Assembly: GCF_034190915.1 (NCBI RefSeq)
Contig: NW_026947501.1
Span: 806,001 to 870,000, forward strand
DNA: 64,000 bases
Reading direction: 5' to 3'
Origin: Cavia porcellus
Lineage: Eukaryota; Chordata; Mammalia; Rodentia; Caviidae
Part shown: piece by piece, positions 11,049 to 23,400 of the stretch
Numbering within the stretch: the stretch's first letter is position 1
Layout of the letters: each line of letters starts with the position of its first letter
Notes under the pieces: model-generated
The model's input: only the letters and a program-made list of their open reading frames with translations
Database searches by the model: none
Told to the model about the DNA's origin: nothing
Made by a program: the position numbers and the translations under genes

Positions 11049-12963
11049 TTAGGTGTTAGGGATAGGGTTAGGGTTAGTCTTCAGATTACTGTTAGGGTTT
11101 GGGTTATGATTAGGTTTAGGGTTAGGCTTAAGGTTAGGATTATGGTTACTGTTAGTGTTAGCATTTGCGTTTGGGTTAGGGGTTAGGTGTTAAGAATATG
11201 TTTAGGGTTTTGGTTAGGGTTATGGTTAGGGTTACGGTTACATTAAGGGTTACAGTTAGGGTTAGTGATAGTGTTAATGTTAGCATTAAGGATTAGGGAT
11301 ATGGTTAGTGTTAGGGTTAGGGTTAGGGTTAGGGGCTTGTTTTACCGTTAATGTTAGTGTTATGGTAAGGCTTAAGTTTAGGGATACGGATTAGGGTTAG
11401 TGTTTGTGTTAGGCTTAGGGTTAAGTTTAGTGTTAGGGATTTTGGTTAGAGTTACAGATAGCTTTAGTGTTAGGCTCAGTATTAGGATTGGGGTTAGGGA
11501 TAGGTTTAGTGTGAGGTTTGTTGTTAGGGATAGGTTTATGGATAGGGTTAGGGTTAGGTTTATGGTTAAAAATAGGGTTAGGGTTAGCGTTAGGGTTTAG
11601 GGTTAGGGGATAGGATTAGCGTTATGGTTAGTGTTAGTTTTAGGGTTAGGATTAATGTTAGCGTTAGGTTTAGGGCTATGAATAGGGTTACGGATAGTGT
11701 TAGTTGTACAGTTAGGCCTGGGTTAAGGATTATGTTTAGGGTTAGTGTTAGGGTTATGGTTAGGGTTAGGGGTTAGGTGTTAGGGATAAGGTTATGGTTA
11801 GTGTTAGGGTTAGGTTAGATTTAGGATTATGCTTAGGGATTAGGTGTTATGGTTAGGTTTAGGGTTAGGCTTAGGTTTAGGGTTAGGGTTAGCCTTAGGT
11901 TTAGGATTAGGGTCCAAGGTTAGCTTTAGGTTTAGTGCTAGGGTTAGGGTCAGGGTAAGGGATATGGCAAATGTTAGGTTTAGGTTTAGGGATAGGGTTA
12001 GGGTTAGGGTTAGGTTTAGTGTTAGTGTTAGGTTATGGGTTAGTTTTAGAGGGTTAAGGTTAGGGTTAACTTTAGGGTTAGAGTTAGTGTTACAGTTACG
12101 GTTACGGTTAGGGTTATGGTTAGTGTTAGGTTTAGGTTTAGGGTTATGGTTAGATTAGGATTAGGGTTAGGGTTAGGCTTAGGGTTAGGTTTAGGGTGCG
12201 GGTTAGGGTTAGGGGTTAGGGATAGGTTGACTGTTAGGGTTAGTTTTACACAGGATTAGGGTTAGGTTTAGGATTGGAGTTAGGTTTTGGGTTAGGGTTA
12301 GGGTTAGGGGTTACAGATAGTTTTAGGGTTCAGCTTATCATTAGGTTTAGGGATTAGGGTTAGGGTTAGGTTTAGGTTTAGTTTTAGTGTTAGGGTTATG
12401 AATTAGGCTTATGGTTAGGGTTAGGTTTAGGGTTAGGGTTATGTTTAGGCTTAGTTTTAGGGATAGGTATAGTGTTAGGTTTAGGCTTAAATTTAGGGTT
12501 AAGTTTAGGGTTATGGTTATGGTTAGCGTTAGGTGTTAGAGTTAGAGGTTAGGGTTAGCTTTAGGGTTAGTGTTTGGGTTTGTGTTACTGTTAGGGTTAG
12601 GGTAGGGTTAGGTTTAGGATTAGTTTTAGGGATAGTTTAGGGTTAGGGTTTTTTTAGGGATACGGTAGTTTTAGGATGAGGCTTAAGGTTAGGGTTCGCC
12701 TTAAGTTTAGGGTTAGGGTTAGAGATAAGTTTAGGGTTATGTTTAGGATTTGGCTTAGGGTTAGATTTAGGGTTAGTGTTTGGGCTACCCTTAGGTTTAG
12801 GATTAGGGTTAGGTGTAGGGTTAGTGTTAGCATTACGGTTAGGGTTCGGGTATGGTTTGGGGTTAGGGTTAGGATTTAGAGTTAGTGTTTAGGGTCAGGG
12901 TTATGGTTAGTCTTAGTGTTAGGATTATGGTTAGGGTTAGTGTTAGCATTTGGATTAGGTTTA
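11049..12963 (+). repeat. L-family unit 7
   Basis: The module is at 11049-11200 (GTCTTCAGATTACTG, then TTAAGAATATG). C is at 11310-11350, E (AGGCTCAGTATTAGGATT) at about 11472 and an F-like GGCTATGAATAGGG at about 11671. ATGGGTTAGTTTTAGAGGG is near 12034, T (GCTTATCATTAGG) at about 12332 and H at 12660-12870. The 11170-11700 part aligns well with 12960-13590, about 1.8 kb on. Confidence 0.68.
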
Positions 12964-14229
12964 GGGGTTAGGTGTTTAGGATATGTTTAGGGTTATTGTT
13001 AGGGTTAAGGTTAGTGTTAGGGTTACATTAGTGGTTACAGTTAGGGTTAGTTTTAGTGCTAGGGCTAGGGTTAGTGATTAGGGACAGGGTTAGTTTTAGG
13101 GTTAGGGTTAGGGTTAGGGGCTAGTTTTACGGTTAGTGTTATGGTAAGGGTTATGGGTACGGTTAGGGTTATGGTTAGGGTTATGGTAAGGCTTAAGTCT
13201 AGGGGTACGGATTAGGTTAGTGTTCAGGTTAGGGTTAGGGTTAAGTTCAGTGTTAGGGATTTTGGTTAGGGTTACGGATAGCGTTTGTGTTAGGCTCAGT
13301 ATTAGGATAAGGGTTAGGGATAGGTTTAGGGTTAGAATTAGGTTTATTGTTAACATTCGGTTTACGGATAGGGTTAGGCTTAGGTTTAGGGTTAAGTATA
13401 GAGTTAGGGTTATGGTTAGGGGTTAGGGTTATGGTTAGGGTTAGGGTTATGGTTAGGGGTTAGGTTTAGGGTTATGTTTAGGGTTAGGTTTAGAGTTAGG
13501 ATTAGGATTAGGGTTAGGTTTAGTGTTATGGTTAGGTTTAGGCTTAGGATAAGGGTTAGGGCTAGGAATACAGTTAGGGATAGTGTTAGGGTTAGGGTTA
13601 GGGTCAGGGTTAAGTTTAGAGGTTAGCTTTATGGTTAGGGTTGGGGTTAGGGTTACGTTTAGGTTTAGGGTTAGGGATAGGGGAATGGTTAGAATTAGCG
13701 TTAGTAGTTAGGGTTACCAATATGGTTAGCATTACCATTAGGGTTAGGGTTACGTTTAAGATTTCTGTTATGGTTACGATTAGAGTTAGTTTAGGTTTAG
13801 GGTTAGGTTAGGGATTAGGATTGGGTTTAGGGTTAGGGTTAGCGTGAGGGTTAGTGTTAGGTGTTAGGTCTGGGTTTACGTTAGGCTTATCTTTTGGGTT
13901 AGGGATTAGGGTTATGTTTAGTGTTTGGGTTCGGGTTAGGGTTAGGGTTAGGGTTAGGGTTAGGGTTAGGGTTATGGTTAGTGTTAGTGTTAGGGTTGTT
14001 TTTCAGTTAGGGTTACGGTTAGGGTTAGGCTTAGTTTTAGGATTAGGGATAGGGTTAGGTTTAGGATTAAGTTTAGGTTTACGGTTAGGGTTAGGCTTAG
14101 GTTTAGGGTTAGGTTTAGGATTTGGATTATGGTTAGATTTAGTGTTAGCCTTAGGGTTAGCATTAGGGGTAGGGTTAAGTTTAGTATTATGGTCTGGTTA
14201 GGGTTAGGGATAGAGTTAGGGTTAGGGGT
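12964..14229 (+). repeat. L-family unit 8, lacking the A half of the module
   Basis: The unit starts directly with B (GGTGTTTAGGATATG, about 12969). C (GGGGCTAGTTTTACGG) is at about 13117, E (AGGCTCAGTATTAGGATA) at about 13292 and F (GGGCTAGGAATACAG) at about 13559. An H-like stretch lies at 14020-14190. The A box normally found about 130 bp before B is not recognisable. Confidence 0.62.
13936..13971 (+). repeat. Perfect (TTAGGG)6
   Basis: Six uninterrupted units lie between TTCGGG and TTATGG. Confidence 0.92.
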
Positions 14230-15567
14230 TAGAGTTAGATGTTAGGGCTATGTTTAGGGTTATGGTTAATCTTAGGGTTACGTTAAGGGTTACAGTTATG
14301 GTTCTTGTTAGTGTTATGGCTAGGGTTAGGGATTAGGGATAGGGTTAGTGTTAGGGTTAGGGTTAGGGGCAGTTTTACAGTTAGGGTTAGGGTTATGTTA
14401 AGGCTTAAGGTTAGGGGTATAGGTTAGGGTTAGTGTTCGGTTTAGGGTTAGAGTTAGGTTTAGTTTTAGGGATTTGGGTTAGCTTTACAGATAGTGTGTT
14501 AGGCTAAGTTATAGGATTAGGATTAGCGATAAGTTTAGGGTTAGGTGTAGGTTTAATGTTAGGGTTAGGGTTACGGATAGGGTTAGTGTTAGGTTTACGG
14601 TTAAGAGTAGGGTTAGGGTTAGGTTTAGTGTTTATTGCTAGGTTTAGTGTTAGGGTTAGGGTTAGCTGTTAGGATTAGGGTTATGGTTAGTGTTAGGTTA
14701 AGGTTTAGTATTAGGGTTAGGGTTAGGGTTAGGGTTAGGGGTATGGTTAGGTTTAGGGTTATTGTTAGGGTTAGGGCTAGGAAAACGTTTAGGGATAGTG
14801 TTAGGATTAGGGTTAGGCTTAGGCTTAGGCTTAGGGTTAGAGGGTGGCTTTAGGGTTAGGATTGGGGTTAATGTTTCGTTTATGGTTAGGTTTAGGAATA
14901 GGGGAAGGTTTAGGATTAGGGTTAGACATTAGGCTTACCTTTATGGTTGGGGGTGCGGTTAGGGTTAGGGTTAAGGTTACGGTTGACGTTACGGTTAGTG
15001 TTAGGTTTAAGGTTAGGGTTAGGGTAGGGATTAGGGTTAGGTTTAGGGTTAGTGTTAGGGTGAGGGTTAGGGTTAGGGATTAAGGGTTAGGGTTAGGGTT
15101 CGGGTTAGGCTTATCGTTATGGTTATGGATTAGGGTTAGTGTTAGTGGTAGGGTTAGGGTTTGGGTTAGGGCTAGAGGTTAGAGTTAGATGTTAGATTTA
15201 TTGTTAGGGTTAGGTATAGAGTTAGGGTTAGGTTTAGGTTTGGTTAGGGTTAGTGTTAGTGTTAGTGTTAGTCTTAGTTTAAGATTAGGGATAGTGTTAG
15301 GTTTAAGCTTAATGCTAGGTTTAGGGTTAGGGTTAGTGTTAGGTTTAGGATTTGGGTTAGCGGTAGGGATAGTGTTAGTGTTAGGGATAGCGTTACGATT
15401 ATGTTTAGGGTTAATTTTAGGGTTAGGTTTTGGGTTCGTGTTAGGGTTAGTGTTAGAGTGTAGGGTTAAGGTATTGTTAGGGTTAAGATTAGAAGTTAGG
15501 GTTGGGGTTGTGTTAGGGTTTGATGTTACGATTAGAATTATGGTTAGGCTTGGGTTAGGATTAGTGG
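14230..15567 (+). repeat. L-family unit 9
   Basis: The start is a B-like GTTAGATGTTAGGGCTATG. C (GGGGCAGTTTTACAG) is at about 14367, a degraded E (AGGCTAAGTTATAGGATT) at about 14501, F (GGGCTAGGAAAACG) at about 14776 and T (GGCTTATCGTTATGG) at about 15108. An H-like part lies at 15270-15440. Order is kept although each anchor has several substitutions. Confidence 0.6.
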
Positions 15568-17345
15568 TTAGGTGTTAGGGATAACCTCAGGGTTAGTCTT
15601 CAGATTACAGTTAGGGTTCCGGTTACGTTTAGGTTTAGAGTTAGTGTTAGGGTTAAGGTTAGGGTTACAGTTCGGTTAGTGTTAGGGTTTTGGTTAGCAT
15701 TAGGTATTAGATGTTAAGGATATGGTTAGGTTTAGGGTTAGGGTTAGGGTTAGTTTTAGGGTTAGGGTTAGGGTTAGGGTGAGGATTAGCATTAGGGTTA
15801 ATGTTAGTGATTAGGGATAGGTTTAGGGTTAGGGTTAGTGTTAGGCTCAATATTAAGTTTAGGGTTAGGGATAGTTTTAGGGTTAGGGTTTGGTTTATTG
15901 TTAGGGTTAGTTTTATGGATAGGGTTAGGTTTAGGTTTAGGTTTAGGGAGAGGGTTAGGGATAGGGTTAGGGTTTAGGCTTAGGTTTAGGGTTAGGGGTT
16001 ATTGTTAGGGTTAGTGTTAGTGTTAGGATTATGTTAGGGTTAGGTTTAGAAGGTTAGGGTTAGAGATAGGTTTAGGGTGAAGTTTAGGGTTAGGGTTTGG
16101 GTTAGTTTTAGGGTTAGGGTTAGGGGTTAGGGTTTGGGATAGGGTTAGGTATTAGGGATAAGTTTACGGTTAGTGTTAAGTTTAAGGTTATGGTTAGTGT
16201 TAGTGTTAGGTTTAGGGATTATGTTTAGGGTAAGTGTTTGGGTTAGAGTTAGATTTAGGGTTAGGGTTAGGGATAGGAATAGGTTTAGGGATAGTGTTAG
16301 TGTTAGGGTTATCGCTGCCTTTGGGATTAGGGCTAGGCTTAGTGTTCGGGTTATGGTTAGCTTTAGGGGTTAGGTTTTAGGGATAAGGTTATGGTTAGTG
16401 TTTATGTTAGGGTAGGTTTAGGATTAGGGTTACGGGTTCGCAGTTATGCTTAGTGTTAGGGTTAGGGTTAGGCTTAGATTTAGGGTTATGATTAGGGTTA
16501 GAGGATACCTTTAGGTTTAGGTTTAGGGTTAGGGTTATGGTTAGGGTTAGGGTTAGGGCTAGGGCAAGGGTTAGGTTTAGGGATAGGGTTAGGGTTAGGA
16601 TTAGGGTTATGGTTAGGGTTAGGGTAAGGTTACAGGTTAGGTTTAAGGTTAGGGTTAGTGTTATGGTTACGGTCAGCATTATGGTTAATGTGAGGGTTAG
16701 GGTTAGGTTTAGGGTTATGGTGAGGTTAGGGATTAGGGTTCAAATTAGGTTTAAGTTGAGGGTGATGGTTAGGATTAGGGTTTAGGGATAGGTTCAGGGT
16801 TAGGCTTATCATTAGGGTTAAGAATTAGGATTACTGTTAGGGTTAGGTTTAGAGTTATTGTTAGGGATAGGGATTAGGCTCAGTTGTAGGTTTAGGTTTA
16901 TATTTAGGATTAAGGTTATTCTTATGTTTAGGGATAGGAATAGGATTATGGTTAGGCTTAAGTTTAGGGTTAGGCTTAGGGTTAGGGTTAGGTGTTAGAG
17001 TTAGAGCTTAGTGTAGGGTTAGGGTTAGTGTTTGGGTTAGGGTTACAGTTAGGGTTAGGGTGAGTGTCACTGTTACAGTTATGTTTATGGTTAGGGTTAG
17101 GTTTAGGCTTAGGGTTAGGCTAAGGGTTAGGTTTAGGATTTGGGTTAGGTTGAGATTTAGGGTTAGTGTTAGGGCTAGCGTTATGTTTAGGATTAGAGTT
17201 AGGTTTAAGGTTCGTGTTAGCGTTAGGGTTAGGGTTATGGTTAGGGTTAGGATTTAGAGTTAAAAAGTTAGGGTCAGGGTTAGTGTTAGTGTTAGCATTA
17301 GGGTTACGGTTAGGGTTAGGGTTAGGTTAGGGTTAGATTTAGGGG
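15568..17345 (+). repeat. L-family unit 10
   Basis: The module is at 15568-15723 (GTCTTCAGATTACAG, then ATGTTAAGGATATGG). C is not recognisable. E (AGGCTCAATATTAAG) is at about 15843, an F-like GGATAGGAATAGGTTTAGGG at about 16270 and T (GGCTTATCATTAGGG) at about 16804. H-like sequence covers 16950-17250. Confidence 0.62.
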
Positions 17346-18802
17346 TTAGGTGTTAGGGATAGCATCAGGGTTAGGCTTCGGATTACAGTTAGGGTTCGGT
17401 TTACGATTAGGTTTAGAATTAGGGTTAGGCTTAGGGTTAGGATTACGGTTAGGGTTAGTGTTAGTATTTGGATTAAGGTTTGGGGTTAGGTGTTAAGGAT
17501 AAGTTTAGGGTTATTGTTTTGTTTATGCTTAGGTTTAGGGTTAAATTAAGGGTCACAGTTAGTTTTAGTGTTAGTGTAAGGGTTAGGGTTAGGGTTTAGA
17601 AATAGGGTTAGTGTTAGGGTCGGTGTTACGTGCTAGTTTTACAGTTAGGGTTAGGCTTAATGTAAGGCTTTAGGTTAGGGGTACGTATAAGGGTTATTGC
17701 TCCGGTTAGGGTTAACGTAAGTGTAGTGCTGGGGATTTTGGTTGGGGTTATGGATAGCATTAGTTTTATGCTCACTATTAGGATTAGGTTTAGGGATAGG
17801 TTTACGGATAGGTTTACGTTTATTGTTAGGGTTATGGGGACGGATATTGTTACAGATAGGTTTAGGGTTAAGGATAGGGTTAGGCTTAGGGTTAGGGGTT
17901 ATTGTTAGGGTTATGTTTAGGATTAGGGTTAGGGCTAGAAGTTAGGTTTAGAGTTATCCCTAGGGTTAGTTTTAGGGTTAGGATTAGTTTTAGGGTTAGA
18001 GTTAGGGTTATGGTTAGGTTTAGGGTTAGGGTTAAGCCTAGGAATAAGGTTAGGGATCGTGTTTGGGGTAGTGTTAGGGTTAGAGGTTAGTTTTAGGGTT
18101 AGGGTTGGGGTAAGGTTTACGTTTAGTTTAGCGTTAGGGATAGGGGAAGGGTTTCATTTAGGGTTAGAGGTTAGGGTCATAGTTAGGGTTAGGGTTACCA
18201 TTAGGGTTAGGGTTATGGTTATGGTTACAGTTAGGGTTACAGTTAGTGTTAGGTTTAGGGTTATTGTTAGGGTTAGGGTAGGGATTAGGATTAGGGTTAG
18301 GGTTAAATTTAAGGCTAGGTTGAGGGTTAGGGTTAGTGGTTAGAGTTAGGGTTCGGGTTAGGCTTATCATTAGGTTTAGAGATTAGGATTAGTGTTAGTG
18401 TTAGGTTTAGTTTTAGGTTATGTTTAGGGGTTGTTTTAGGTTATGTTTAGGTTATGTTAGGGTTAGCCTTAGGGTTAGAGTTAGGGTAAGGGTTAGGGTT
18501 TGGGTTAGTTTTAGGCTTAGTTTTAGGATTAGTGATTGGGATAGGTTTAGACTTAAGGTTAGGTTTAGGGTTAGGGTAGGTTTAGGGTTAGGTTTAGGAT
18601 TTGCATCAGGTTTAGGATTAGTGTTAGGCTTAGTGTTAGCGTTAGGGTTAGGGGTTAGAGTTACATGTTAGAGTTAGGGTTAGATTTAGAGTTTAGGGTT
18701 AAGGTAATTGTTAGGGTTATGGTTAGAGTTAGGGTTAGAAGTTAGGGTTAGGGTTAGTGTTAAGTTTTGGGTTACGGTTAGGGTTATGTTTAGGTTTAGG
18801 GG
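17346..18802 (+). repeat. L-family unit 11
   Basis: The module is at 17346-17502 (GGCTTCGGATTACAG, then TTAAGGATAAG). C (GTGCTAGTTTTACAG) is at about 17629, an E remnant (ATGCTCACTATTAGG) at about 17767, F (GCCTAGGAATAAGG) at about 18028, T (GGCTTATCATTAGG) at about 18361 and H-like sequence at 18500-18660. Confidence 0.65.
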
Positions 18803-19680
18803 TTAGGTGTTAGGCATCGGCTCAGTGTTAGGCTTTGGATTACTGTTAGGGTTCCAGTTACAATTAGGTTTAGGGTTACGGTTAGGGTTATGGTTAGTGT
18901 TAGTATTATGGTTACAGTTAGGGTTAGGGTTAGGGTTTGGGTTAGGGTTAGGTGTTAGGTGTTAAGGATATAGTTAGGGTTATTGTTAGGGTTAGTGTAA
19001 CATTCAGGGTTACGGTTAGGGGTAGTGATAAGGTTAGGTTTAGGGTTAGGAATTAGGGATAAGGTTAGTGTTATGGTTAGGGTTAAGGTTGCGGCCTAGT
19101 TTTACGATTAGTGTTAAAGTTATTTTAAGGTTTAAGGTTAGGGTCCCAGATTAGGGTTAGTGTTCGGGTTAGGGTTAGGGTTAGGATTAGGGTTAGGGAT
19201 TAAGTTTAGGGTTAGGGTTACGATTATTTTTAGGGTTAGCGTTACGGATAGCGTTAGGGTTAAGGGTAGGTTGAGGTTTAGGGATAGGGTTAGGGTTAGG
19301 GATAGGGTTAGGGTTATGTTTAGGGTTAGGTGTTAGGGTTTGGGTTAGTGTTAGGGTGAGGATTAGTGTTAGGGTTAGGGTTAGAAGTTTAGGGTTAGAG
19401 TTAGGGTTAGTGTGTGCTTTAGTGTTAGGGTTAGGTTTAGGGTTGGGGTTAGGGGTTATGGTTTGGGTTAGTGTTTGGGTTATGGTTGGGATTAGGGATA
19501 GGTTACAGTTGTTTTATGGTTAAGGTTAGGGCTAGGGTTAGGGTTAATGTTAGTATTAGAGTTAGGCTTAAGATTAGGGATTATGTTTACGGTTAGCACT
19601 ATGATTAGGGTTAGTTTTCGGTTTATCATTAGGGTTAGGATAACAGTTAGGGTTAGTGTTAGCATTTGGATTAGGGTTAG
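18803..19680 (+). repeat. L-family unit 12 (short)
   Basis: The module is at 18803-18971 (GGCTTTGGATTACTG, then TTAAGGATATAG). A C remnant (GCGGCCTAGTTTTACG) is at about 19091. E, F and T are missing, and the next B box appears at 19681. It looks like a unit truncated by deletion or by exchange with its neighbour. Confidence 0.6.
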
Positions 19681-21081
19681 GGGTTAGGTGTTAAGGATAT
19701 ATTTAGGGTTATTGTTAGGGTTATGGTTAGTTTTAGGGTTATATTTATGGTTACATTTAGGGTTAGTCTTAGTGTTAGGGTTAGGGTTAGGGATTAGGCA
19801 TAGGGTTAATGTTAGTTTTAGGGTTAGCATTAGGGGCTAGTTTTACGGTTAGCTTTAGGGTTATGGTAAGCCTTAATGTTATGTTTATGGATTAGGGTTA
19901 TTGTTTGGTTAGGGTTAGGGATAAGTTTAGTGTTAGGTAGGGATTATCTTTAGGCTTACGGATTGTGTTAGTGTCACCTCAGTATTAGGATTAGGTTTAG
20001 GGATAGGTTTAGGTTAGCATTAGGTTTATTGTTAGGGTTAGGGTTACGGATAGTTTTAGGGTTAGGTTTAGGGTTAAAAATAGTGTTAAGGTAAGGTTTA
20101 GGTGTTAGGGTTAGGGTTAGGGTTAGCGTTAGAGTTAGGAGTTAGGTTTAGGGTTATGGTTAGGGTTATGTTTAGTGTTAGGATTAGGGTTAGGCTTAGA
20201 GTTATGGTTAAGCTTACTGTTAGGGTTAGGGTTAGGTCTAGGAATACGGTTAGTTATAGTGTTAGGTGTAGGGTTAGGGTTAGGGTTAGGGTTAGAGGTT
20301 AGATTTAGGGTTAGGCTTGGGGCTAGGATTACGTTTAACGTTATGGTTAGGCATAAGGGAAGGTTTAGGATTAGGGTTAGATGTTAGGGCTACAGTTAGT
20401 GTTAGGGTTACGTTAGGGTTAGGCTTACACGGTTAAGGTTACAGTTAGCGTTATGGTTAGTGTTAGCTTTAGGGTTCGTTTTAGGGTTAGGGTAGGGTTA
20501 GGGTTAAGTTTAGGGTTAGGATTAGAGTGAGGGTTAAGGTTAGGGTTAGGTTTAGGGTTTGGGTTAGGCGTATCATTAGGGTTAGGGATTATGATTAGGG
20601 TTACTTTCAGGGTTAGGGTTATGGTGAGTGGTTGGACTTAGATGTTAGGTTAGGGTTAAGGTTAGGGTTAGAGTTAGGGTTAGGTTTAGGGTTGGTTTAG
20701 GGTTAGGTTAGGTTTAGGGTTAGGCTTAGTTTTAGGATTAGGGGTAGGGTTAGGTTTAGGCTTAAGGTTAGGTTTGGGGTTAGGGTTAGAGTTAGGTTTA
20801 GGGTTGGGTTTAGGATTTGTGTTATGATTAGGGTTAGTATTAGGGTTAGGGTTAGTGCTGGGTTAGGTTTAGGTTTAGGGTTAGGGTTCGGGTTAGGGTT
20901 AGGATTATAGTTAGGGTTAGTTGTTAGATTTAGATGTTAGGGTTAGTGTTAGGGTTAGACTTTAGGGTTAATGTTATTGGTAGGGTTATGTTTAGAATTA
21001 TTGTTAGAAGTTAGGGTTAGGGTTAGTGTTAGGCTTTGGGCTACAGTTAGGGTTATGGTTAAGTTAGGGTTAGGTTTAAGG
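19681..21081 (+). repeat. L-family unit 13
   Basis: The unit starts at B (GTTAAGGATATATTTAGGG). C (GGGGCTAGTTTTACGG) is at about 19832, E (CACCTCAGTATTAGGATT) at about 19975, F (GGTCTAGGAATACGG) at about 20246, T (GCGTATCATTAGGG) at about 20569 and H-like sequence at 20720-20920. Confidence 0.64.
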
Positions 21082-22509
21082 GTTAGGTGTTAGGGATAGG
21101 CTCAGGCTTAGGCTTTGTATTATGGTTAGGTTTCCAGTTACGATTAGGTTTAAGGTTATGTTTAGGGTTAGGGTTAGTGTTACGGTTATGGTTAGGGTTA
21201 AGTTTTGGGTTAGGTTTAGTGCTAGAGTTTAGCTTTATGGTTAGGGTTAGTCTTAGAAATTAGGGTTAGGGTTAGTGTTAGGGTTTGGGTTATGGTTAAG
21301 GTTATGGTTAGGTTAGGGTTAGGTTTAGGGGTTAGGTGTTAGGGCTAGCCTCAGGGTTAGGCTTCAGATTATGGTTAGGGTTCCAGTCACAATTTGGTTT
21401 ACTGTTAGTGTTAGGGTTAGTGTTATGTTTAGGGTTAGGTTCGTGTTTGGGTTAGGATTAGGTGTTAGGTCTTAAGGATATGGTTAGGGTTATATTAACA
21501 TTTATGGTTAGCATTAGGGTTAAGTTTAGTGTTATGGTTAGGGTTAGTATTAGTGTTAGGGTTAGGGTTAGGAATTAGGGTTAATGTTAGAGCTAGGTTA
21601 GGGTTAGGTTTAGTGATTAGGATTAGTTTTTGCATTAGGTTTACTGTTAGGCTCAGTATTAGCATTAGGCTTATGGATAGTTTTACGGTTAGGGTTAGGT
21701 TTATTGTTAGGTTTAGCGTTATGGATAGGGTTCGCATTAGTTTTAGGGTTAGGGATAGGGTTAGGGTTAGGGTTAGGGGTTAGGCTTAGTGTAAGGGTTA
21801 GGGTTAGGGTTTAGGTTTAGGGTTAGTGTTAGGTTTAGGATCATGGTGAGAAGTTTAGGTTTAGAGATAGGGTTAGGGTGACCGTGAGGGTTAGTGTTTT
21901 GGCTAGGTTTAGTTTTAGGGTTAGAGGCTAGAGTTTTGGTTAGTGTTTGGGTTTGGCTTAGGGTTAGGGATTAAGAATAGAGTTACAGTAAATGTTAGGG
22001 TTAGGGTTAGGTTTAGGGATTATGTTTATGTTTATTGTTAGGGTTAGGGTTGGGTTTAGGGTTAGGGTTAGGGTTTCGGGTAGGAATAGGTATAAGGATA
22101 ATGTTACTGTTAGGGTTATAACTGGGTTAGGGATTAGGGTTAGGCTTAGTGTTCGGGTTATGGTTATGTTAGGGGTTAGGTGTTATGCATAAGGTTATGG
22201 TTAGTTTTAGGGGTAGGTTAGGTTTAGGATTAGGGATAGGGGTTATGGTTAGGGTTAGGGTTATGGTTAGGGTTAGGGTTTGGCTTAAGTTTAGTGTTAG
22301 TGTTAGGCTTAGTGTTAGGATTAGGGTTTGAGGTTAGATTTAGATCTAGGGTTAGGGTTAGGGATAGGGCAAGGGTTAGTGTTAGGGTTACGGTAAGGGT
22401 TAGTGTTAGGGTTAGGGTTAGTGCAAAGTTATGGGTTAGTTTTACAGGGTTAGGATTAGGCTTAGTGTTAGGTATAGCATTAGTGTTAGAGGTTTGGGTT
22501 AGCAGTAGC
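21082..22509 (+). repeat. L-family unit 14 with doubled A box
   Basis: Two A boxes lie only about 250 bp apart: GGCTTTGTATTATGG at about 21111 and GGCTTCAGATTATGG at about 21360. Only the second is followed by B (CTTAAGGATATGG, about 21471). E (AGGCTCAGTATTAGCATT) is at about 21650 and an F-like GGGTAGGAATAGG at about 22078. ATGGGTTAGTTTTACAGGG is near 22430. The 21190-21330 insert matches H-to-A linker sequence, so the doubling is probably a small tandem duplication. Confidence 0.62.
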
Positions 22510-23400
22510 GTTAATGTTAGGGTTAGGGGCTAAGTGTTAGGGCTAGGATTAGGGTTAGTGTTAGGGTTACCGTTAGGGTTAGGTCACGGTTAAGGTTATG
22601 GTTAGGGTTACCGTTAGTGTTCTGGTTAGGGTTAGGCCTAGGTTTAGGGTAGGGATTAGGGTTAGGTTTAGGTTTAGGGTTAGGGTGAGGTTCAGGGTTA
22701 GGGTTAAGGGTTAGGGTTAAGGTTAGGCTTATCATTAGGGTTAGGTATTAGGGTTAGGGTTAGGGTTAGGGTTAGGGTTAGGGTTAGGGTCATGGTTAAG
22801 TTTATAGTTAGAGTTAACGTTAGTGTTCTGGTTAGGGTTAGACTTAGGTTTAGGGTAGAGATTAGGGTTTGGTTTAGGTTAGGGTTAGGGTGAGGTTTAG
22901 GGTTAGGGGTAAGTTTTAGGGTTAGGGGTTAGAATTATCATTAGGGTTAGGGATTAGGATTAGTGTTAGTGTTAGCGTTAGGGTTAGCTTTAGGGTTCTG
23001 TTTAGGGTTAGTTTTAGGGATTAGTGTTAGGGTTAGTGTTAGGTTTAGGGTTAGGTTTATGGTAAAGTTTAGGGTTAGGCTTAGGGTTAGGGTAGGGATT
23101 AGTGCTAGGATTAGGGTTAGTGTTAGGGTGAGGTTTAGGGTTAGGGGTAAGGTTTAGGTTTAAGGGTATGCTTGTCTTTAGGGTTAGGGATTAGGGTTAG
23201 AGTTAGTGTTAGGTTTAGGGTTAGTGTTACGGTTAGGGTTAGGGTTACGGTTAGGCTTAGGGTTAGGGTAGGGATTAGTGCTATGATTAGGGTTAGTTTT
23301 AGGGTGAGGTTTAGGGTTAGGGGTAAGGTTTAGGGTTAAAGTTAGGCTTGTCATTAGGGTTAGGGATTAGGGTTAGGTTTAGTGTTAGGGTTAGTTATAG
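22510..23400 (+). repeat. ~200-bp tandem cluster around the T box (four copies)
   Basis: The T box and the segment before it (GGTTTAGGGTAGGGATTAGG, then GGGTGAGGTTTAGGG) recur four times. T-like words are at about 22731 (ATCATTAGGG), 22938 (ATCATTAGGG), 23176 (GTCTTTAGGG) and 23350 (GTCATTAGGG). Spacings are about 207, 240 and 175 bp. Related single copies occur near 25190-25290 and 29860-29965. Confidence 0.72.
22748..22789 (+). repeat. Perfect (TTAGGG)7
   Basis: Seven uninterrupted units follow the first T box of the 22.5-23.4 kb cluster and end at TCATGG. Confidence 0.93.

Noticed and set aside
17950..17970. ATCCCTAGGG near 17957, a possible switch to the C-rich strand.
   Set aside because: Only one CCCTA is present, and the sequence on both sides continues as TTAGGG. 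It is a local substitution.
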